A DNA stretch of 64,000 nucleotides, from positions 1 to 64,000 of the forward strand of contig NZ_NEWD01000028.1 of the NCBI RefSeq assembly GCF_002234915.1. The letters are read 5' to 3'. This document shows positions 37,690 through 47,646 of the stretch, one piece after another (the stretch's first letter is position 1; each line of letters opens with the position of its first letter). This DNA is from Bifidobacterium vansinderenii. Lineage in GTDB: Bacteria > Actinomycetota > Actinomycetes > Actinomycetales > Bifidobacteriaceae. Made by a program: the position numbers and the translations under genes. Under the pieces are notes generated by a model that was not told where the DNA came from, made no database searches, and saw only the letters and a list, made by a program, of their open reading frames with translations.

Positions 37690-39327
37690 ATGGCAATATC
37701 AACGCTGACGCTCGCTCATATCACGTACACGGTTCCCGGCAACGCCGAACCGCTGTTCTCGGACATCTCCGCAACGTTTCCCCAAGGATGGACGGCCATG
37801 CTGGGGGACAACGGCATCGGCAAAACCACGCTCATGCACATCGCCATGGGCCTCTTGCACGCCGACGCCGGGACGGCAGTCCCCTCCCCCGGATCGATGA
37901 TCGTCGGATTCTGTCCGCAGAACACCGACGAAAAGCCGGCCGGACTTGAGGATTTCGCCGCCGACTGGTCTGCCGAAACGATGGTGATACGCCGCGCTCT
38001 CGGCATCGACGACGACTGGCCGTGGCGGTACGGGGAGCTGTCCGGCGGCGAGGCCAAATGCCTGCAGATCGCCTGCGCGCTGGCACGGCGACCCGATATG
38101 TTGATCCTCGACGAGCCGACGAATCATTTGGACGAAGGCACACGCAAAGACATCGTCGCCGTGCTGCGGAATTTCCGCGGCATCGGCATTGCGGTCTCAC
38201 ATGACGTGGACTTCATCGACGCGCTGGCCACACGCTGCGTGTTCTTTGAACGTGATCACGTACAGGGGCGCAATGTCACCGTGGTAAGAACCCGCCCCGG
38301 CAATTACAGTCAGGCGGCAGCCGACGCGGAGCACGATCGCCGGGCGGCGGATGACGCGCTGCGAACGGCCCGACGCGAGGCCGTACGTCTGGAGAGGACG
38401 GCCGCCCGGCGCAGACATGATGCGACGTTGGCGGCAACCCGTGCGCAATCGCAGACCGCCCACGCAACCGTCGACAGGAAGGATCACGATGCACGCAATC
38501 TGCTGAAACTACACAAGTCGCTGAGCACCGACGGCAGTGCGGGCGCGGCGAGCGCGCGCATCGCGGCACGAACCGCCGCCGCTCGTCATCGAGCGAATGA
38601 TATCGTCACCGCCGCGAAACGGTATGACGGCGATATCTGGATGGATGCCGAAGCCAGCCATCGGTCGGAGTTGGTCCGTCTTGAGCCGCAGCTGATTCGA
38701 TATGACGGTGAGCATAATGGCGCGGATTCGACGAGGTCCGTTGACGAGCAGGGATTGGAGGTTCCCCTGTTGAGTGTGGGACCTCATGACCGCATCGGCA
38801 TAGTCGGGAGGAACGGCACCGGAAAGACGACGGTATTCCGCGCCATGCTAGGGCAAACGACGCGCATGCAACCGCCGATTCCGGTGCTGTCGATGGCACA
38901 GAACACGACGGATCATGATGCGAGCGATGCCATGAGTCGGCTTCTTGGACTGTCTGCCGTTGACCGGACCGCGACGCTGAGTGCCTATGCTCAACTCAAC
39001 GCGGATCCCGACCGGCTGCTTGCCGGCGAGCAGCCATCTCCCGGAGAGCTACGCAAACTACTGCTGTGTCTTGGTGCGCGGCGGCATCCGCATCTCATCA
39101 TGCTTGACGAACCGACGAATCATCTTGATCTGCATTCCAAGCAGGCTTTAGCAAAGACACTGGCCGCATTCCCCGGCACGGTGATCGTCATCTCGCACGA
39201 CCGCGCGTTTCTACGCGACGCCGGCATTACCACGCTGTGGGAATGCCGGCGGAACACCGTCGAGGCCGAGCATCAGCACGGGTCGTATCTAACGATCCGG
39301 CACTTTGTCCGATCAGCGCGGCCCTAA
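37690..39327 (+). CDS. ABC-F family ATPase (ribosome-protection/translation-factor type)
   Basis: 545 aa from the ATG at 37690, preceded by GAGGAAAGG. Two ABC domains without TM helices. Domain 1 has Walker A GDNGIGKTT, signature LSGGEAKCLQIA and ILDEPTNHLDE. Domain 2 has GRNGTGKTT, degenerate signature SPGELRKLLL and IMLDEPTNHLD. They are joined by an Arg/Ala-rich linker (about 220-310), as in ABC-F proteins that act on the ribosome E site. It may give antibiotic self-protection or tune translation; which one cannot be told. Codon use is less biased than glnA, suggesting acquired DNA. Confidence 0.88.
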   Translation: MAISTLTLAHITYTVPGNAEPLFSDISATFPQGWTAMLGDNGIGKTTLMHIAMGLLHADAGTAVPSPGSMIVGFCPQNTDEKPAGLEDFAADWSAETMVIRRALGIDDDWPWRYGELSGGEAKCLQIACALARRPDMLILDEPTNHLDEGTRKDIVAVLRNFRGIGIAVSHDVDFIDALATRCVFFERDHVQGRNVTVVRTRPGNYSQAAADAEHDRRAADDALRTARREAVRLERTAARRRHDATLAATRAQSQTAHATVDRKDHDARNLLKLHKSLSTDGSAGAASARIAARTAAARHRANDIVTAAKRYDGDIWMDAEASHRSELVRLEPQLIRYDGEHNGADSTRSVDEQGLEVPLLSVGPHDRIGIVGRNGTGKTTVFRAMLGQTTRMQPPIPVLSMAQNTTDHDASDAMSRLLGLSAVDRTATLSAYAQLNADPDRLLAGEQPSPGELRKLLLCLGARRHPHLIMLDEPTNHLDLHSKQALAKTLAAFPGTVIVISHDRAFLRDAGITTLWECRRNTVEAEHQHGSYLTIRHFVRSARP

Positions 39328-39352
39328 TCGAGCGTCATGGATGTGATGTGGC

Positions 39353-39456
39353 GAGTTTTGTGGTTTTGCCTCGTCTGATTCAGCGCATATTCCCCCTTTT
39401 CGGACCGATTCGGAGCCAATACGCGCTGAGATACTCTCAGGAAAGCCACAAAACTC
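39353..39456. repeat. Family C inverted-repeat element, copy 3 (104 bp)
   Basis: Ends are GAGTTTTGTGGTTTTG and GGAAAGCCACAAAACTC. It lies between the convergent ABC-F and amino-acid permease genes. The interior is unrelated to copies 1 and 2. Confidence 0.85.
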
Positions 39457-39471
39457 GCAGGTGTATGCCCG

Positions 39472-40905
39472 TCAGGCGTTGCGACGACGGGAGACGAGCG
39501 TCTTGACTCCGTACACCGCGTAGCAGATCGCGATGATGATGAGCATGTAGATGAGCGACGGGCGCATGGATTCGTAGACCGCGCTCAGCACGATGGTGCC
39601 CACGCTGAGGAACAGCGCCATGATCGGCACGATCGGCCATGCGGGGGTGTGGAACGACAGTTCGCTCACGGAGCGTCCCTCGCGCTTCATCTCCAGTCGG
39701 AAGCGGATCTCGCACACGGCCAGCACCACCCATACGATCACGATGGCCAGGCCCGCGCTGGACACCAGCGCCAGATAGATGACCGATGCGGCGGTGACCG
39801 AAGAGAGCAGGGCGAGCAGGCCGCCGATCATGGCGGTGCACAGGGCGATCAGCGGCACGCCGTGCTTGGTGGTGCGGACGAAGATGCGCGGGATCATGCG
39901 CTCGTTCGACAGCGACCATAGCATGCGTGTGGACGCGTACAGTCCGGAGTTGGCCGCGGACAGGATGGCGGTGAGCACGACGAAGTTCATGATGTCGCCG
40001 GCGAACGGCAGACCGATCGCGTCGAACACGAGCACGAACGGGCTCTTGTCCACGCCGGCGTCCTGCCACGGGATGAGCGCCGACATCACCACGATGGATC
40101 CGATGAAGAAGATCGCCAGGCGCCAGAACGTGGTGTGGATGGCCTTAGGGATGTTCTCGCCCGGATCCTTGGTCTCACCGGCGGTCACGCCCAGCAGCTC
40201 GGTGCCGGAGAATGCGAACGCGACGGTGGACATGGTGGAGAACACGGGCGCGAATCCGTTGGGGAACACGCCGTCCTTGACGAGGTTGGTCAGGCCCGGC
40301 GCATGCGAGTAGCCGACGATCGGGATCACGCCGATGATGGCGAGCAGGCCGATGGCGATGAACGCGATGATCGAGACCACCTTGATGCCGGCGAACCAGA
40401 ATTCGGCTTCGGCGAACGAACGCACCGACAGCGCGTTGAGCGTGAAGATCAGCACGATGAACAGGGCGCTCCACGCCCATGCGGGCGTGCCGGGGAACCA
40501 TTTCTGCATGATCAGGCCGGACGCGGTGAATTCGGAGCCGAGCGCGCCCATCCATGCGAGGAAGTAGATGATCGCCACGGTGAAGCCGGTGCCCGGGCCG
40601 ATGAACCGACCGGCGTACACGTGGAACGATCCGGTCTGCGGCATGGCGGTGGCGAGTTCGCCGAGGCAGAGCATGACCATATAGACGTTGAGCGCGCCGA
40701 CGGCGTAGGCGAGGATCGTACCGATCGGGCCGGCCTGATGGATGGTGTATCCGGAGCTGAGGAACAGTCCGGTGCCGATCACGCCGCCAAGTGCGATCAT
40801 CATCAGGTGACGGGTTTCCATCTTGCGCTGCAGTCCGGCGTGTTCACCGCCGTCCGCATGCGCGGGTTGCGCGGATTGCGTCTCGGTCTTAGATGCCGAG
40901 GTCAT
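39472..40905 (-). CDS. APC-family amino acid permease
   Basis: 477 aa with 12 predicted TM helices. IALGGVIGTGLFLSSG in TM1 is the family's substrate-binding unwound helix, and FSGTELLGVTAGETKDP is the conserved TM6-TM7 region of AAT/LysP/GabP-type amino acid:proton symporters. The cytoplasmic N-terminus (1-30) is polar and the C-terminus ends VSRRRNA. The ATG follows AGGAAGGG. Substrate unresolved. It is divergent from the LacI regulator at 41215, but no catabolic partner is adjacent. Confidence 0.92.
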   Translation of the reverse strand: MTSASKTETQSAQPAHADGGEHAGLQRKMETRHLMMIALGGVIGTGLFLSSGYTIHQAGPIGTILAYAVGALNVYMVMLCLGELATAMPQTGSFHVYAGRFIGPGTGFTVAIIYFLAWMGALGSEFTASGLIMQKWFPGTPAWAWSALFIVLIFTLNALSVRSFAEAEFWFAGIKVVSIIAFIAIGLLAIIGVIPIVGYSHAPGLTNLVKDGVFPNGFAPVFSTMSTVAFAFSGTELLGVTAGETKDPGENIPKAIHTTFWRLAIFFIGSIVVMSALIPWQDAGVDKSPFVLVFDAIGLPFAGDIMNFVVLTAILSAANSGLYASTRMLWSLSNERMIPRIFVRTTKHGVPLIALCTAMIGGLLALLSSVTAASVIYLALVSSAGLAIVIVWVVLAVCEIRFRLEMKREGRSVSELSFHTPAWPIVPIMALFLSVGTIVLSAVYESMRPSLIYMLIIIAICYAVYGVKTLVSRRRNA

Positions 40906-41214
40906 GGTCGTATCCCTTCCTCATTTGGGTAAAGTCCGTTTAACTGTATGTCAAAGCGACACGCCCAGTGCCGCGTCGGCCATTGCGATTTCCTATATCA
41001 GGTCATAGGTTTTCCCATAGTGTGATTCATGCCACATCGTGTGATTCGTGACGCCGCGCTGCCACATTGTTTCCAGCCATCGCCACGGTTCTAAGACGTG
41101 AACGGTCATGATATGACACGCAACGTCATGTAATCGATGACATCACGCGTAAGATGACTGATATCCCGCATCGCGGGAAATCACGTAATTTCTTTCGGGT
41201 CAAGGAGGTCGCCC
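40906..41214. promoter_or_regulatory. Divergent control region between amino-acid permease and LacI genes
   Basis: Contains operator-like near-palindromes ATGTAATCGATGACAT (41128-41143) and GTCAT-gat-ATGAC (41105-41117). The second half lies about 70-110 bases from the LacI start, so autoregulation is likely. No gene is seen. Confidence 0.5.
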
Positions 41215-42216
41215 ATGATCACGCTCAAGGATGTCGCCAAGGAAGCCGGGGTCACCGCTACCACGGCCTCCCGCGCCCTGCGCGGACTGAGCTCGGTGAC
41301 ACCCAAGACCACGCAGAAGGTGCTCGCCGCTGCCGAGAAGCTCGGCTACCGCATGAACATCTCCGCGCAGTCGCTGCGCACCGGCAAGAGCGGCACCATC
41401 ACCTTCCTGACCGCCGGCATCGACGGAGCGTACTTCTCCAGTCTCGCCATGCGGTTCGCCGCCGAGCTCAACAAGCAGGGACGGCATATGCTCATCGAAT
41501 CGTCTCGATATCTGGTGGACGAGCATGGCAACGATCAGGACATGTCGTACCTGTTCTCCGACGGCATCATCGCCATCAACGCCAAGCATGGGTCCAAGGC
41601 CTTGGAGTCGCATCCCTCGGTAATGCTGGAGGACTACGCGATGAACAGCACCTACGATCAGGTGAACGCGCCAAGCGTGGCGGGAACGCGCGCGGCGATC
41701 CGGCATCTGTACGACAAGGGATGCCGCCGCATCGGCGTGGTGGGCGCCGGGATTCCCCCGGAGTCGAATCCGGGCGCCTCACAGGAGGTGCGACTGCTCG
41801 CGGCCAAGCACGAGTGTCAGGAGCTCGGACTCGAATTCGACGACGAACGATCGCTGATCAGAGTGTCGTGGTCTCGCAACGGCGGCGTGGAGGCCGGACA
41901 CAAATGGGCCGACGAGCAGCTGCCGTTTGACGGACTGTTCTGCCCGAGCGACGGACTGGCGTTGGGACTGCTGCGCGGCCTCGCCGACCGCGGCGTCCGC
42001 GTGCCTCAGGATGTGGCGGTGATCGGATTCGACGGCGTGCCCGACGGCGAGTACAGCGTGCCCACGCTGAGCACGATCGCCGTGGACTTCACCGGCATGG
42101 CGCAGGCGGCGGTGTCGCTGCTCACACGCCGCATCGATCACCCGGAGGAGGACCATTACCCGCAGACGGTCACCGTGGGGTACAAGCTCATCGAACGCGA
42201 ATCCACCGCACGATAA
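41215..42216 (+). CDS. LacI-family transcriptional regulator
   Basis: 333 aa. The N-terminal HTH has TLKDVAKEAGVTATTASRALRGLSSV with the hinge at about 48-60, and the rest is a periplasmic-binding-like sugar domain (VAVIGFDGVPDGEYSVPTLSTIAVDF). The ATG follows AAGGAGG. It is convergent with the beta-galactosidase gene across a shared terminator, so it may control that gene or the neighbouring importer; this is from position only. Confidence 0.93.
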   Translation: MITLKDVAKEAGVTATTASRALRGLSSVTPKTTQKVLAAAEKLGYRMNISAQSLRTGKSGTITFLTAGIDGAYFSSLAMRFAAELNKQGRHMLIESSRYLVDEHGNDQDMSYLFSDGIIAINAKHGSKALESHPSVMLEDYAMNSTYDQVNAPSVAGTRAAIRHLYDKGCRRIGVVGAGIPPESNPGASQEVRLLAAKHECQELGLEFDDERSLIRVSWSRNGGVEAGHKWADEQLPFDGLFCPSDGLALGLLRGLADRGVRVPQDVAVIGFDGVPDGEYSVPTLSTIAVDFTGMAQAAVSLLTRRIDHPEEDHYPQTVTVGYKLIERESTAR

Positions 42217-42239
42217 GTCCACATACGACAAGGACACAC

Positions 42240-42274
42240 AAAACCGGCTCCCCTCATTGGGGGAAGCCGGTTTT
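42240..42274. terminator. Bidirectional terminator between LacI and beta-galactosidase genes
   Basis: AAAACCGGCT stem with AGCCGGTTTT and inner CCCC-GGGG; A- and T-runs on both sides serve both convergent genes. Confidence 0.9.
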
Positions 42275-42290
42275 CGCTTTTTGCGTCGCC

Positions 42291-45200
42291 TCAGACGAGT
42301 CGCACGGTGTAGAGGCGCTTGGTCACGCCGTTCTCGGCGACGACCTCCACCTGAACCGTATCGGAGTCCCCGGTCGGGGGAACCACGGTGACGGCCGCGT
42401 TGTCACCAGCGGGCACCGGCCTGACGTCGAGCGGCGCATCGGACTCATGCTTCGCCACGTAGGCGTCTGCGCTCGGATCGAACGCAGAGCCGTCCGCACC
42501 CGTCACGGACACGCCGTCCACGAGCAGGTCGGCGAGCGCGCAGTCCTCGTTCACCACGGCAATCTGCGCATCGCCGCGGATCTCGGTGATGGCGACGCAC
42601 TCCCCCGGCCGGCTGGTGAAGTCGATACGGATACGCGAGGTCTTCACCATGTCGAACGAGTAGGTGCGTTCCAGACCGCGGTCGATCTTGGTCGACTTGG
42701 TCTTGTCTCCGAAGGATCCGTAGATCCATCCGGCGCTTCCCTGCTGTTCCACCGGGTTGTCGTGGGTCGTGAGGCCGCTGACCGGAACCCAGCGTTCGCC
42801 GTCCCATGCGCTCACCGTCACCGATTCGGGCAGGGCCACGCCTTCGCCCTCCAGGCAGTAGTAGATCGTGAACGCGTTGAGCATGAACGGGGTTTCGGTG
42901 CCATAGCCGAACCGGTATTCCAGCCATGCGGTGTTCTCGGTGTTGCCGAAGGTGGACCAGCGGTTCTTGAGGTTGTATCCGGCGCGGGCGGTGTACGACA
43001 CCGTGCCGTCCATCAGGTTCGACACGTCCTCCATCACCTTGGGGTCGGTGTTGGTGTACGACGCCTCGACCGTGGGGTACACGTCGTTGCGGAACGAGAA
43101 GAGGTCGCGGTTTTTTGTGTACCGGTCGGTCACGCGCACCGTGGCCTCGGCTTTCTCGTCGATGCCGTCGACGTCGCCGCTCACCGTGAATTCTCCCGGC
43201 TTGGCGTAGGAGGCGGCATCCGGCTCGTGCCAGGTGACGTTGCGTTCCTCGACCAGTCCGTCGCTCCACCACACGCGCACGGTCGTCCGTTCCGCCAGGT
43301 CCGGAGCGATGCCCGCCACGGTTGCCGTGGAGACGTGCTCGACCGCCGCGACCTCCACCACGGTAACTGTGGCGATGGCGTGCACGGCGGAACCGTCCGC
43401 GTTCCGTACGCCGCTGACGCTGCCGCTCACCTCATGACTGCCGGCCGTATGCCACAGGTCGTCGGGAACCTGCCATGTCACGGGGAGCACGGCGTCGAAG
43501 CCGTGATCGAAGTGTACGCGCACGGTCTGCGGCAGTCGTCCCGTTTCGCCGATTTCGGTGCGCAGCTCAGTCGCATCCACATCGGTCACGTGTTTGTCGT
43601 GATCGCCCTTGGCGACGTCGATCGTTAACGGGGCGGATTCGACCGACTGTCCAGAGTATTCGGCGCGGACCCGGATCGTGGTCCGGCCGGTCAGGCTCGC
43701 CTCGAACGCTTCGCCGTTCACCGAGCCCACTGCGGGATCGGACACCGTGTAGGTCAGTTCGTCGGCGTCGATCGGCTCGCCGAGCGCGTCGACGGCTTGC
43801 ACCGTAAGCGTCGCGGATTCGTCCTCGACGAGCGCGACCCGGTCGGCGTGCAGCTCCACCGAGGCGATCGGCGCCGGTGGGATGGTCACGTCCACGCGCA
43901 CGGTGGCGCCACGGGTGCCGTCCTCGGAGGCGATGTCGATCAGGTATTCGCCTGCCGTTGCGCCGACGGGCGGAATGACCGCGATGGAGGCGTTGTCGGC
44001 GGATTCGGCGTCGATGACCGGAGCCTTGGCGTCGTATGGCAGGGTCAGTGCGTACCGGCGGACGTCGGGACCGAATCCGTCGATCGTTGCGCCATTGATG
44101 CGCAGATCGGAGAGCGTCACGGACGATGATGCCTTTTCTGCCGTGTTCCCGTCTTCGTCAAGCGTGCGGATACGCGCCACGGCGTGCAATGGTTCGGCGG
44201 CGCCCGGGGCGTTGAGTGCACCCCGAACGACCGTCACCGGAGAGTCGGAACGGTCGACATCGTTCGGCTTCTGCCAGGTGACGGGTTCGGAGCGTCGACT
44301 GCCGTCGTCGTAGATGACCGTAATCGTGTCGGGCAGGAGCGGTTCGGCGTCCGCGGCGGCGGCAGTGGTATAGGGGACGACGGCGACCGGTGCGGTGACC
44401 GTGACCGTCGCGTGTACGGCGAGACCGTCCGCGGTCACGCCTTCGATGCGGAGGGTGCCGGATCGGTCGTAGTCGGCGGGTTCGATGCCGCGCCATTCCA
44501 CGGAGACCGGTGCGGTGGCGTTGCCGGCGAGTTCCGCGGTGACGGTCGTGGGCAGGGACGGCGCCGTACCGACGGTGGTGCGCACGTGGACCGGGCGCAC
44601 TGCGAGCGGGGTCTGGCCGGCGACCGGGTTTTCACTCTCCGGTTTTCCACTCTCGACGTCGTTGCCGTTTTCGATGAACACGGTGGTCTCCCCTGTTTCG
44701 AGTCCAGCGGCCTTGGCGTGCACGTGGATCGGTTTGCCGGAGCCGTCCGGCGCCACGATGACCAGCGCCTTGCCGTGGTAGGCCTTGCGCACGGGCAGCT
44801 GGAACGCCTCGGTGCTGGCCTGATAGCCGTTGTCGGTGCCGAGGATCGTGCCGTTCTCCACGGTGAAGACGATCTGGTTGTCCGCATCGGGGCAGATCAC
44901 GTCGGCCGAATCGATCACGTCGGCGGTGATGAAGCTCAGGTCACGGTCGTCATCGGAAAGCACGTGGCGGTCGGCGGTGAGTCGGATCGCGGCAGGAGAG
45001 CCGGCGGTGGTCACCACGTCTCGCGCCACTTCCCTGCCATCGGCGGCGTAGGCCACGGCCTCCACCACGCCCGGCTCGAAGTCCACGTTCCAGTGCAGGT
45101 AGATGGAATCACGCGGATCGTCCTTGGCGAACCGGTATTCGAACGGCTTGTCGGGATGGGCGGTGTCGATGTGGAATCCGGTCTGGTGCGGGGTGAACTC

Positions 45201-47246
45201 GCGCACACCGAGCGAGCGGCCGTTGAGGAACAGCTCCACCTTGGCGGCGTTGGAGTACGCCCAGATCTGCACGGGTTCGCCTTCGCGCCAGTTCCAGTGC
45301 GGCAGCAGATGCACCATGGGCGCCTCGTCGGGGTCGGACCATAGGCTCTGATAGAGGTACCACTCGTCCTTGGGGAAGCCGGCGGAGTCGACGATGCCGT
45401 AGTAGGCGGTCTTCGGGGCGAGCACGGTGCCGTCGGATTCGGTCTGACTCGGGTCGTTCCAGTAGAAGTTGCCGATGTAGGGCGCCGGTTCGCCGATGTA
45501 GTCGAAGCCGGTCCACGTGAACTCGCCCATGTGGAAGTCAAGGTCCATGGAGCGCATGAAGTCCTTGCGGATGGGCGTGCCGCGGTTGGCGGTGATGTCG
45601 TACGACGTGATCTCGTAGGTGTCGGGATCCCACGGCTGGCGGCCGGGTTCGAACGGGAACTCGGTGCCGCGCACGCCGTCGGGCACGTCGGTCGGGTACA
45701 CGTAGTATCCGCGGGAGCCAAGGCTGCATCCGCTTTCGGAGTTGATGATCAGGTCGTTCGGATGCTTGGCGTGGATGGCGACGAGATGGTCCTCGGAGGC
45801 GTAGGAGTAACCGCGCACGTCCATGCGCTTGTGGATCTCGTTGCCGATGCCGTCGATGCCCTTGCTCAGGTACGAGGAGTCGTTGACGCAGACCGGGCGC
45901 GTCGGATCCGCGGCGTGCGCGACGGACACGAGTTTTTCGGCGAGCGGCAGTTCGCTTTCCTGCCAGGCGACCTCGTTGCCCAGGCTCCACATGAACACGC
46001 TCGGTTCGTTACGGTCGCGGCCGATCATGGCCTTGAGGTCGGTGGCGGAGTCGGCGAGGAAGTAGTTGCTGTAGTCGTTGCGGTCCTTGGGGGCGGTCCA
46101 CATGTCGGCGAGCTCCTCGAGCACGAGGAAGCCCATGCGGCTGGCCTCCTCGATCTGCACCTTGGAACCGATGTTGTGCGCGGTGCGGATGGCGTTGACG
46201 CCGGCCGCCTTGAGGATCTCGAGCTGACGGACCACGGCCCTGCGGTTCACGGCGGCGCCGAGCGCGCCGAGATCGTGGTGCATGCACATGCCGGCGATCT
46301 TCATGCGCACGCCGTTGAGCGACAGGCCGGTCTCGCTCGACATGCCGATCCAGCGCAGACCGAACGGGGTCTCCACCTGGTCTATCGGGGAGCCGTCGAC
46401 GATGATGCTGGTGCGCAGCGTGTAACGGTAGGGGTCGTCCGTGCTCCACAGATGGGGATGGTTCAGCATGATCAGCTGCCGCACCGGCGATTCGTCATCG
46501 GAGCCCTTGTGCCCCGCGGCGATGGTGACGGAGCATTCGTTCGACGCGACCGTCGTGCCGCCGTCGATCACTTCGGTCAGCAGTGTCGCCGTGACGTCGG
46601 CATCGGTATGGTTGGTGGTCCAGGTCTCCACGTGGATCTCGGCGAGGTCGCGCCTGACGTCCTGTTCGAGCGTGGGTGTGCTGATGCGGATGCCGTCGTG
46701 CGCCACGTGGACGGGATCGGTGATCACGAGTTTCACGTCGCGGTACAGGCCGGCGCCAGGGTACCAGCGGGAGCACGGCTCGGGAGTATTGGTATGGATG
46801 GCCAGCACATTGGCCTCGCCGGACGGGTTCAGCGCGTCGGTGATATCCACCTGGAAGGGTGCGTATCCGTTGTGGTGCTCGGCGATCTTGGTGCCGTTGA
46901 CCCAGATCTCGGACAGTTCCATCACGCCGTCGAAGTTCAGCGACACGCGGCGGCCGTCCCACTCCGATCGGGTGTTGAAGGTCTTGCGGTACCAGCCTTC
47001 GCCGGTACGCAGGAATCCGACGGTGGAACGGGCCAGACGGCTGAACGGACCCTCCACGCCGAAGTCGTGCGGCAGACAGACGACACGCCATGTCGAATCG
47101 TCGAAGGATGGGCTCTGCGCTCCGGACGACACGCCACGAAGGAATTTCCAGCCATCGTTAAAATCCGACACGCGGGCGATACTATACGTATTTTTGACGC
47201 TGCGAACAGACTTCGGAGGCGCAGCAGATACATCGTTAACATTCAT
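42291..47246 (-). CDS. Giant GH2 beta-galactosidase with Ig-like and discoidin-like domains
   Basis: 1651 aa; most LacZ enzymes have about 1000. In order: GH2 sugar-binding domain (about 30-190), Ig-like domain (about 195-310), TIM barrel (about 315-620) with acid/base Glu in WSLGNEVAWQ and nucleophile Glu in MGEFTWTGFDY, DUF4982-like (about 640-720), Ig-like domains (about 740-840), several Big_4-type modules (about 900-1040 and 1230-1370, each with a V-x-W-x-x-P core), an F5/8-type discoidin-like module (about 1385-1540), and a cadherin-like end (about 1570-1651). There is no signal peptide, LPXTG motif or C-terminal anchor, which is odd because these modules are usually extracellular. The ATG follows GGAG by 9 bases. 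It is divergent from a GPH importer, with LacI operators between them. Confidence 0.92.
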   Translation of the reverse strand: MNVNDVSAAPPKSVRSVKNTYSIARVSDFNDGWKFLRGVSSGAQSPSFDDSTWRVVCLPHDFGVEGPFSRLARSTVGFLRTGEGWYRKTFNTRSEWDGRRVSLNFDGVMELSEIWVNGTKIAEHHNGYAPFQVDITDALNPSGEANVLAIHTNTPEPCSRWYPGAGLYRDVKLVITDPVHVAHDGIRISTPTLEQDVRRDLAEIHVETWTTNHTDADVTATLLTEVIDGGTTVASNECSVTIAAGHKGSDDESPVRQLIMLNHPHLWSTDDPYRYTLRTSIIVDGSPIDQVETPFGLRWIGMSSETGLSLNGVRMKIAGMCMHHDLGALGAAVNRRAVVRQLEILKAAGVNAIRTAHNIGSKVQIEEASRMGFLVLEELADMWTAPKDRNDYSNYFLADSATDLKAMIGRDRNEPSVFMWSLGNEVAWQESELPLAEKLVSVAHAADPTRPVCVNDSSYLSKGIDGIGNEIHKRMDVRGYSYASEDHLVAIHAKHPNDLIINSESGCSLGSRGYYVYPTDVPDGVRGTEFPFEPGRQPWDPDTYEITSYDITANRGTPIRKDFMRSMDLDFHMGEFTWTGFDYIGEPAPYIGNFYWNDPSQTESDGTVLAPKTAYYGIVDSAGFPKDEWYLYQSLWSDPDEAPMVHLLPHWNWREGEPVQIWAYSNAAKVELFLNGRSLGVREFTPHQTGFHIDTAHPDKPFEYRFAKDDPRDSIYLHWNVDFEPGVVEAVAYAADGREVARDVVTTAGSPAAIRLTADRHVLSDDDRDLSFITADVIDSADVICPDADNQIVFTVENGTILGTDNGYQASTEAFQLPVRKAYHGKALVIVAPDGSGKPIHVHAKAAGLETGETTVFIENGNDVESGKPESENPVAGQTPLAVRPVHVRTTVGTAPSLPTTVTAELAGNATAPVSVEWRGIEPADYDRSGTLRIEGVTADGLAVHATVTVTAPVAVVPYTTAAAADAEPLLPDTITVIYDDGSRRSEPVTWQKPNDVDRSDSPVTVVRGALNAPGAAEPLHAVARIRTLDEDGNTAEKASSSVTLSDLRINGATIDGFGPDVRRYALTLPYDAKAPVIDAESADNASIAVIPPVGATAGEYLIDIASEDGTRGATVRVDVTIPPAPIASVELHADRVALVEDESATLTVQAVDALGEPIDADELTYTVSDPAVGSVNGEAFEASLTGRTTIRVRAEYSGQSVESAPLTIDVAKGDHDKHVTDVDATELRTEIGETGRLPQTVRVHFDHGFDAVLPVTWQVPDDLWHTAGSHEVSGSVSGVRNADGSAVHAIATVTVVEVAAVEHVSTATVAGIAPDLAERTTVRVWWSDGLVEERNVTWHEPDAASYAKPGEFTVSGDVDGIDEKAEATVRVTDRYTKNRDLFSFRNDVYPTVEASYTNTDPKVMEDVSNLMDGTVSYTARAGYNLKNRWSTFGNTENTAWLEYRFGYGTETPFMLNAFTIYYCLEGEGVALPESVTVSAWDGERWVPVSGLTTHDNPVEQQGSAGWIYGSFGDKTKSTKIDRGLERTYSFDMVKTSRIRIDFTSRPGECVAITEIRGDAQIAVVNEDCALADLLVDGVSVTGADGSAFDPSADAYVAKHESDAPLDVRPVPAGDNAAVTVVPPTGDSDTVQVEVVAENGVTKRLYTVRLV

Positions 47247-47646
47247 GGGCAGAAACTCCTTTGTTATCGCGTCATCCGCGCTACCTCGCGCGGAATTCCA
47301 ACAGTCACGAGCCGTAGCTCCTTGCTTTCGACAAGTCGGAAAGTGACCTTTATCACTGAATCTCGTGTGTGGATGACTCCCAGCATAGCACCGATTTTGA
47401 CATCGATAAAATTGGTGTTATAGTACTAACCAACAAGCTAAACAACCTCTCGATTGCAGCTTGAAGTTATATCGATAACTTTTTAGACGATCGCGTACAG
47501 ATAGCCAATGAGGTCATTTGTACATAGTCTTACAGCAATAACTGCCAGTGTTGAATCTGTCGGTTCTTATTTGTTATCGATATAACTGAAGTTAGCAGGG
47601 TTCCAAGCGGTCCCCTCTATCTCGATGAAGAGAAAGGACGACAATA
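47247..47646. promoter_or_regulatory. Divergent control region with LacI-type operators
   Basis: AT-rich spacer between the beta-galactosidase and GPH genes. Two 14-bp operator copies: GTTATATCGATAAC (47466-47479, inverted) and GTTATCGATATAAC (47573-47586). A further half-like ATCGATAAAAT lies near 47402. The second operator lies about 60 bases ahead of the importer ATG. Repression by a LacI protein with galactoside relief is inferred. Confidence 0.75.

Noticed and set aside
36121-39456. Family C repeats as a CRISPR array
   Set aside because: The repeats are paired inverted ends with large, uneven distances between copies, not short direct repeats with regular spacers; no cas genes are present.
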